Shown one piece after another: positions 57,250 to 64,000 of a stretch of 64,000 bases of DNA. The translations under genes were made by a program, and so were the position numbers. Numbering within the stretch: position 1 is the first letter of the stretch; the number at the start of each line of letters is the position of its first letter. This DNA comes from Selaginella moellendorffii. Lineage: Eukaryota > Streptophyta > Lycopodiopsida > Selaginellales > Selaginellaceae. The DNA lies in NCBI RefSeq assembly GCF_000143415.4, contig NW_003314353.1, forward strand, positions 123,483-187,482, given 5' to 3'. Below the pieces are notes generated by a model. That model searched no databases. It saw nothing but the letters and a program-made list of their open reading frames with translations, and was not told the DNA's origin.

Positions 57250-58395
57250 CTGGGCTAAACAACCACAGATTTTGTCAAACTTGCTGAGCTAGTTTATTTG
57301 GTTTTCTTCTTGGGTGTTTGGTTTGGGGATGTGTGTCAGCACATGATGCTACAGTATCCAAGGTCCCGCCTTCCCTCTTTTCAAGTCGCTGACACCCATG
57401 TAACACCAAGCTGTTCAACTGCAAGCCATCTTTGATGCCATTTTGCTACATTGACAATTGTCCTCTAGCACATTTGTCTTTGAAAACTTTCTTGGCCCCA
57501 TGATCAACTGGGCATAATCTCAAAACTGTTTCCATGCAGCAAGAAAGTGACTCGCCATCCATCTCAACTAATAACTACTGAGGAACAAGAAGATCTTTGG
57601 ATCAGCTGTGCAGAGCTCCAATCATCCCTGCTGCAATGCCATCTATTCATCCACACATCACCATCAGGAACATTTCTCCTGTCAAAAAAGAAATTTCTTC
57701 CTTTTCTCTTTTGGTTTTTTTGAAGTTTTATAAAAAGTGGAAAAAAAAGAGAGAGGCCATGTTGGCCCATGTGGGGTACCTGTTCACTTGACTGCCACAA
57801 TGCAACCACATGGGGATGTCAGTAATTGTCTTCCATTTTCCCAAAAAAAACCCTCTGGGCTTCCTCCCAAGAAACTCTCCTCTTTGCAATGCAGCTGTGC
57901 AGTTTTTTGGGTGGGGGTCCAGTCAGTGAGTTCCATGAATGAGAGAAAAAGAATCAGACAGTCTGGGTCTGGGCAATTGCAGAAGCTTCAAAACTTAGCC
58001 TATGCTCCTTCAAGTTATAATCTGAAACTTTGAAGCTTGATGGTAGATTCCATTCACAGAGGCCTTGTTTGTTTTTTCGCTCGGGGTGGAAGAAGTACAT
58101 CACAGACAAAACGTCATGTCCTATTTGCACTGCACGATTTCAAAGAAACAATAGTATAACAATGTTTAAGTTGACGAATCCGATCAAACTCGAACATGTT
58201 ACTGAAAGTACTCTTGTTTTAGGAGATCAAGAACGATCAGTGAAAGTCATAAACGTTTTAATCTCAACTAGCTCTTTGACTACATTGTCTTAAGTAGATT
58301 AAAAAAGCATAGCAAATCTAACAAGAGCATATGAGATTCAAGTAAGCTCCAGAAAGTATAATTGCAGGTGTGTAGTTTTTCTTACATCGTGGTTG
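57250..58395. other. Upstream region of expansin 2, no gene recognised
   Basis: About 1.1 kb between expansin 2 and the stop of the HAD phosphatase gene. It contains A/T-rich tracts and short ORFs (for example 58030-58293) without a convincing domain. Confidence 0.45.
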
Positions 58396-58938
58396 TCAAG
58401 GGATACAAGATCGATTTATGTAGTCTTTGTTTACGTCGTGGTTGTTTCCATCAAGCAAGGGAATTATATCTCCTTGGAACTTTCCTTCCTTCCACTGCTT
58501 GAGCGACGGCCTCAAATCCTCCAGCCCCGCGATCCCTTCCAGCAGCGGCAGCAGCTTGATCAAATGCCTCTCGCGCTCTTCCTCCTCCATGCTCCACTCC
58601 GAAAAAGGCACGATCGCCAAGCCATTCTCCTCATTGCTCGCAAACGTCAGTGGGTTGTCATCTATGGCCACCACTCTCGTCAAATCCTGCCCCAGAATCA
58701 CCAGGGGCTTGGTGCCCCGGACGCAGGAATTGCAATAGAACCGGCGTGCGATGCTCACTTTGAGAATGTGGTCGATGATCCGATCCGCGCGCTCCTGGTT
58801 GCTGGACGTGAAGATGACGATCTCGTAGAGCTTGCTTACTCTGGCCAGGAATTCATCCAGCCCCGGCCGTTTGGTCGCCCTTCCATACACTAGCGTGTTG
58901 TCAATGTCTAGCACAAGCGTAGGCTTGGTGCACGCCAT
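58396..58938 (-). CDS. FCP1/SCP-like HAD phosphatase
   Basis: An intronless gene of 180 codons starting MACTKPTLVLDIDNTLVYGR. The DIDNT motif (Asp11, Asp13) is the DxDxT catalytic signature of CTD-type phosphatases. KRPGLDEFLARVSKLYEIVI, IFTSSNQERADRIID and VVAIDDNPLTFASNEENGLA follow in the family's order. An in-frame upstream Met at 58977 would add MEDIPGSWLGFRA, but the nearer Met puts the hydrophobic strand and DxDxT at the usual distance from the N-terminus. Substrate unknown: CTD phosphoserine or another phosphoprotein. A telo-box AAACCCTAA lies just upstream, common for growth genes. The enzyme is compact, without a BRCT domain. Confidence 0.85.
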   Translation of the reverse strand: MACTKPTLVLDIDNTLVYGRATKRPGLDEFLARVSKLYEIVIFTSSNQERADRIIDHILKVSIARRFYCNSCVRGTKPLVILGQDLTRVVAIDDNPLTFASNEENGLAIVPFSEWSMEEEERERHLIKLLPLLEGIAGLEDLRPSLKQWKEGKFQGDIIPLLDGNNHDVNKDYINRSCIP

Positions 58939-59165
58939 AGCCCTAAACCCTAACCATGAACCAGGAATATCCTCCAATTCCCGCCAATTTCAAACTCTTG
59001 TGTGAGAGAGAACACTTCCGAAAGCCTTGCCTCAAAAGTAATTATCTTCCCCAAATTGCTGTGGAGGATCCAAGCAATTTGTGCTGGTCCAACTTGATGC
59101 ACTGCTTGGTACGATGTTTGGAAACTGTTGGACACCATGTAAATGGACAAGATTGATGTTCAAAT

Positions 59166-59238
59166 GACCTCATGGCCCAATGGATTAGGTGCTGGTCTAC
59201 AGAACCAGAGATTCTGGGTTTGATCCCCAGTGAGGTCG
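59166..59238 (+). pseudogene. tRNA-Arg(ACG)-derived pseudogene, anticodon now ACA
   Basis: A 73-nt cloverleaf folds: acceptor GACCTCA/TGAGGTC, anticodon stem CTGGT/ACCAG around loop CTACAGA, T-arm CTGGG TTTGATC CCCAG. The body matches plant tRNA-Arg(ACG) as I remember it, except where that gene has CpG: the anticodon loop has CA for CG, the B box GGTTTGATCC has TG for CG, the D-arm GGTGC has TG for CG, and the acceptor ends are CA/TG. The anticodon ACA would read a Cys codon, so decay by methyl-cytosine deamination is more likely than a working gene. No T-run terminator follows directly. Confidence 0.75.
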
Positions 59239-59705
59239 AACCCAGTATCTCTTTTGCCATACATGCATCTGAGCAAAATCTGTCGAGGAAGATGAGACAT
59301 GCTTAATGGCTTCAAGCTTGGGGTAGCTTGTCTAACCATAATACTCGAGCTTGGATAATTGGGGTAGCTAGGGGGAGTTTACCTCTCGAGCAGAACCATA
59401 ATAGGGTAATCTGTTTCATCAACCACTAAGTCATCCTTAAAAACACACAATCTATCTTGTCAATCTTGTACATTTCATCCTTTGCGAAAGGCCTGCCAGA
59501 GATTTGGATCTCTACGTGTAGACTACAAAATAGCACCTGGTCGATCTCTGGGACAAGCAGCCAAAGTAGAAGCTTTGATGGCTGGAATGGCATTTCCTCA
59601 CACTTTGGTGATGCTAAAGTCCATGATGGAAGGTGAACTCAGACTTACAAAGTGGATGATTTACCAAGAGATTACGAGCATCTCTCACGAGCCACTGGAT
59701 CTGAG
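59239..59705. other. Sequence left of the copia insertion
   Basis: An open frame (59482-59720) reads through MRKACQRFGSLRVDYKIAP up to the copia insertion and does not continue sensibly on the other side at 61498. No domain recognised. Confidence 0.3.
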
Positions 59706-59710
59706 GGGTA

Positions 59711-61492
59711 TGTTGTGGTGTAAAAAGGGATGGACATAACACTCATGAGCTCGTTCATTGAGTTCCGACTCTTTTTACATGACTCAAGGGACATGACTCA
59801 TGACCACGTGGACATGCCACGTCAGCTGATCGAGACTGACATCTCGACACTCCCACTCTGGCTCGATCAGCTGAGAGGATGGACTACCCCTCCCACTCAG
59901 CCGAAACAGATGGAGAGCAGACTCCCAGTGCAGCGCGATGGCGTTCAAAGGAGTCTCGAGCCAAAGCCTTCGTGAGTATATCAGCCACCATTGCCTCGGT
60001 GGGGCAATATTCCAGCAACAACTTTCCATTTTGGACTTGTTCCCGCACGTAGTGGAAACGAATCTCGATGTGTTTCGTCCGAGAATGGAAGCGCGGATTG
60101 GCGGCCAGTGCAAGAGCACTTTGGTTGTCCGAGAACAGCACCATAGGGCCGGTGCAAGCAGGAATCTGGGGCAGGTCACGGCAGAACTGGGTCAACCAAA
60201 TCGCTTCTTTGCTGGCAGCGGTTAGGGCAATGTACTCTGCCTCTGTCGAGGACAGAGCCACCAGCGGCTGGCGCTTACTGCTCCAGGACACAGCAGCCCC
60301 ATGGAGCAAGAACGTATACCCGGAGGTAGAGCGCCTTGAGTCCTGGTCGCCCGCCCAGTCCGCATCCGAGTACCCATGAAGTTCCTGTGACACAGCAGCG
60401 CCATAGTGAAGCTGCAAATGCAAGGTACCTCGAACGTAGCGGAAAATCCGCTTCACAGCTTGCCAATGTCCAGGTCCGGGGTTCTCGAGGAACTGGGAGA
60501 CCATCCCAACAGCATAGGCGAGATCTGGTCGTGTGCCCAGCATCAAATAAACAAGACTTCCCACAGCTTGACGATATGGCACCGTGGCCATGTACTCGCG
60601 TTCTTCCTCTGTGACAGGGGCCATGTCACGGCTGAGTTTGTGATTGACCTCAAGAGGTGTGGCCACGGAAGAGCAGTCCAGCATATTGAAGCGTTCCAAG
60701 ATCTCCCTTGCATAGTGAGCTTGTGTCAAACTCAAGGTGCGTGCTCCTCGATTGCGTATAATTTGGATGCCAAGGAAATGGCGAAGCTCGCCCAGGTCAG
60801 ACATCTCAAATTCTTCACTCAGCTTCTTTTTCATCTCGTCCAGCAGGTGGCGGGTTTTTGCACCGAGAATGCAGTCGTCAACGTACACAGCAATGGTTTC
60901 ACCCGTTTCCATGTGAAGCGCCAAGAATTGTTGATTCAGCAGCATGGAAGAATTTGCGGCTTGGGCCACGAAGATCGTGCGAAGCGACGTCCAGATTTCA
61001 GCAGCGGTCTTGGTGAGATCAATCAGCGGCAAGAATTCATCGCTCAATCCCAAGCCAATGACGGTGATGGCAAAAATCCCAATCTGATTGTAGCGTCTGC
61101 TCAGCGGGACGAGGCTCAGTCCCATCAACGATGTTCCACGCTCGTTTCGCAGAGAGGATCAGCCTGATTCTTGTCGCCCATGTGAAGAAATTCGTGCCAC
61201 TGAATTTCTCCACCTTCTCGGTGGAAGCCACGAGAACTTGAGCAGCAACCGGTGGCAGCGGCGGCGGCAGCGGCAGCGGCGGTGGTGGTGGGGGCGGCGG
61301 AGGTGGTGGTGGTGTTGAAGCGGCCATGACAGCAACGTCAAATCAGCCAACCAGGATCGTCCCCGGAATCCGATACCATGTTGTGGTGTAAAAAGGGATG
61401 GACATAACACTCATGAGCTCGTTCATTGAGTTCCGATGTGGACATGCCACGTGGACATGCCACGTCAGCTGATCAAGACTGACATCTCGACA
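59711..61492 (-). mobile_element. Internally deleted Ty1/copia element with short LTRs
   Basis: A 1782-bp element with LTRs 59711-59849 (139 bp) and 61379-61492 (114 bp), differing mainly by a 25-bp indel, and a perfect duplication GGGTA (59706-59710, 61493-61497). On the minus strand the PBS-like TGGTATCGGA follows the 5' LTR. A gag start (MAASTPP with poly-Pro, then EKFSGTNFFTWATRIRLIL) passes through a frameshift and then joins directly to RT at ETIAVYVDDCILGAK. Protease, integrase and the first half of RT are absent. RNase H is complete (YSDADWAGDQDSRRSTSGY, SSTEAEYIAL, FSDNQSALALA, RTKHIEIRFHYVRE). Confidence 0.9.
59884..61128 (-). pseudogene. Copia gag-RT-RNase H fusion ORF (414 codons)
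   Basis: A single open frame joins a gag segment (TAAEIWTSLRTIFVAQA, LNQQFLALHMETGE) to the RT catalytic YVDD, thumb (SDLGELRHFLGIQI) and RNase H, ending SVSAEWEG-stop near the 3' LTR. The join at METGE/TIAVYVDD deletes everything between gag and the YVDD block. The gag start lies in another frame at 61327. No catalysis is expected from this half RT. Confidence 0.85.
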
Positions 61493-61497
61493 GGGTA

Positions 61498-63339
61498 TGG
61501 GTTCTGCTGAGATCCAATCAAGCTGGCAGTCTTGGCAAAGCTGATCCAGTGCCTGAGTTATGGATCGCCCAAAAGAAGATGAGATCTGACAAGGATAATG
61601 ATATCACTGAAGAAGTCCAGCCTTAGGTGCCCATCCTACAGCAGAACAGCATGTTATAGCTATTTGACTTCATGGCAGCGGGTGCTAGATTTTCTCACAT
61701 TGATAAGTATGAAGCAATGGGAAAAATCCTAAAACTAGAGTTTCTCTCTATAATCCATCACCAATGTATTCACCAAGAGCGCATCCATAGACAGAGCAAA
61801 GCTGAGCAGCAGTAAAGTTGTGCTCTCCCTTTACAGCCACCCATGCCAGGATCAATAGCCTCTTCCTCATGCATCGCAAGAACACACACACAAAGTGCAG
61901 TTTTGGGTCTCATCCAAAACAAACTAATGCCCAACACCAAGGTCAAGAGGAGTACGGTCACCTTCCTGGCCGTGCACAATTGGGCATTGGATGATCGTTT
62001 TATGCTCTCGGTTCTGACTCCCACTCATAGGAGTATCTCACAGCCAAAACTCCAGATCCCACAACAGCAACATATGGGGCTAGTCACAGGTAAATCTCAT
62101 GGTGTCAATTGATCCATTGTCTAGCTCCCCCACAGAAAAAGGATGGGATGATGGCAACCAAACTGGATAGTGAGATTCATGAGGCAATGGAAAGGGATTA
62201 GGTTGAGCACTTTCTTTAGAGTCTAGTGTTTTATGTGCAGCCTGGATATGTAGTTGAGTACATTGGCAGTGCAAGTCTTGTTTTCTTTTAGAAGCCTATC
62301 TTTGTACTTTTTGGACAAAAACAAATGAGAGAGCTAGCTGAGATTGCATTATTATGATACAGATACCCCCGGACACCCAAACTGTAGGAGGTGACATAGG
62401 AAAAATTGGATTTATTGCGCATTCGTGATTAATACCAGGTTACCAGATGGATGTACACCCCAGACAAATGTAACCAGAAATGGCCTAGTCAATGTACTTA
62501 ACCAAAAATGGCCCACTTGGAGCTTGCATTTGTGGCTAGGGCTATTCTCCATTGGGCTTATTCATCACCAAAACTGAAGAGCACCTATGGCTGCCACTGC
62601 TGCCACACTGCCCCTGTGCCCAAATGCCACACAACACAAGCAAGACAAGTGATGGAAAAAGGAAATGGTTTAGGGTTCTACCCCATTCCATAGCATATTC
62701 TGCCAGCCTGCCAGGATAGCATACTCTGTTGAAAGGTATTTTAGCAAAACTCTTACCATGGCAACTCAGAAATGGAGAAAGATTTCTGCATCAACTCTAA
62801 TGCATCCTAAGTTCTTCAGGGAGAAATCCAACTTGCAAATATATATATTTGATTTTGCCATTCATTAGGGTTCCCTGGTTCTTTCCACTTAACTCGAAAT
62901 CCCTGAGAGAGGGGAATGAGATCCATGAGTTTATAATTGCTACCATGAGCTATGCAGATCTGCAGAACAATGCCAACACATAAAATTCTTTGGATCACTC
63001 TTAATCAATTGACAATGTAGCAGGGAAACTACAGTGATACATGATTGGAACATCATCAAAGAACCCTAAAGTAGGGAATTACAATAGTGGTAGTTGTGAA
63101 TGAGGTAGATGGTGCTAGCATCATCATCTCAACAGGAACCTTGGTCTCCACAAGAAACACTACATAATAAAGAAAGAATAAATCCCAAGAAAATTTATTA
63201 AAAAACTTTAAAATTATATTTATAAGTTATACCACAAGATTAACCTAAATATAGATTGGCTTGAATATCAGGTATCAGGTATATTCACAATCCCATATAT
63301 AGAATATTCTAGGTATATCCACCATCCCTTAAAATATAT
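61498..63339. other. Unassigned sequence, no confident gene
   Basis: About 1.8 kb. One minus-strand ORF (62024-61770, 84 codons) has a hydrophobic stretch (VTVLLLTLVLGISLFW) followed by a Cys-containing segment and could be a small secreted or anchored peptide, but nothing supports it beyond being open. Confidence 0.25.
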
Positions 63340-63716
<377 letters not shown>

Positions 63717-64000
63717 AATCAACCAAGCATTTCTGCATGCAGCAAAGTTTTCATATAGGGATATTTGTTTTTGGCAATTATACTACTTAATTTATAATTT
63801 TTAATATTATCTGAGTATCTCTGCTAAAATAAATAATGTTTTAAGACTTTAATAGTATCTCTAGTAAAATATTTTAGGTTTTAAATTTTTTTATTCTAAT
63901 TGTAGAAAAGACTTTACAAGTATTTCTAGTAGAAGCATTATTGGCTTGAAGTGCTTGCATTATTTCTTACAACAAAGAACACCAAAACTATTGTCTATAA

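Noticed and set aside
58030-58293. Possible RING-type fragment (SCPICTARF)
   Set aside because: Only one C-x2-C pair and no following His/Cys pattern.

Overview
The window looks like nuclear DNA of a land plant, most likely a lycophyte such as Selaginella. The evidence is plant gene families (alpha-expansins, five-exon GDSL lipases, a CLC-c-like channel, a HUA2-like protein, a vicilin-like cupin, PPR-DYW relics), very short introns of about 45-90 bp, and plant-type Ty3/gypsy and Ty1/copia elements primed by initiator tRNA-Met. The species is an inference; no marker gene here fixes it.

Region 1, 1-24750, is a nest of LTR retrotransposons with no host gene recognised. An old minus-strand gypsy element (D) lies at both edges. 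It was interrupted by element A (1222-23444), a plus-strand element without recognisable coding sequence, whose AAAGA target-site duplications now lie 22 kb apart. Inside A are a miniature LTR element (TRIM, 2658-3319), a rearranged element B (8089-14346) and a degenerate minus-strand gypsy chromovirus C (14557-23118, target duplication GTTTG). B and C both sit in the 3' LTR of A. C itself contains a plus-strand protease/RT fragment of a sushi/Tf1-like gypsy lineage. The LTRs of A, B and C share a mid-LTR module: a hairpin closed by a GAAA tetraloop, followed by a G-tract.

Region 2, 24750-34700, holds broken host genes and TE scraps: two related PPR-DYW pseudogenes (one with its 3' half inverted), a decayed Crinkler/RHS-like P-loop NTPase gene, and a copia gag-protease remnant.

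Region 3, 34700-59000, is compact and genic. In order it carries a CLC anion channel/exchanger (+), an unknown single-pass membrane protein (-), a divergent alpha-tubulin (+), two tandem GDSL esterase/lipases (-), a phosphoglycerate-mutase-like protein lacking the catalytic His (+), a small membrane protein (-), a vicilin-like cupin (-), a HUA2-like CID protein (+), two convergent alpha-expansins (+ and -), and an FCP1/HAD-type phosphatase (-). I rebuilt exon structures by joining canonical splice sites to keep the frame; two introns need GC donors. The genes do not form one pathway, although expansins, GDSL lipases and tubulin fit cell-wall and growth biology.

Region 4, 59000-64000, has a CpG-decayed tRNA-Arg pseudogene, a short internally deleted copia element with intact LTRs and target duplication, unassigned sequence, and a long TA-rich microsatellite.
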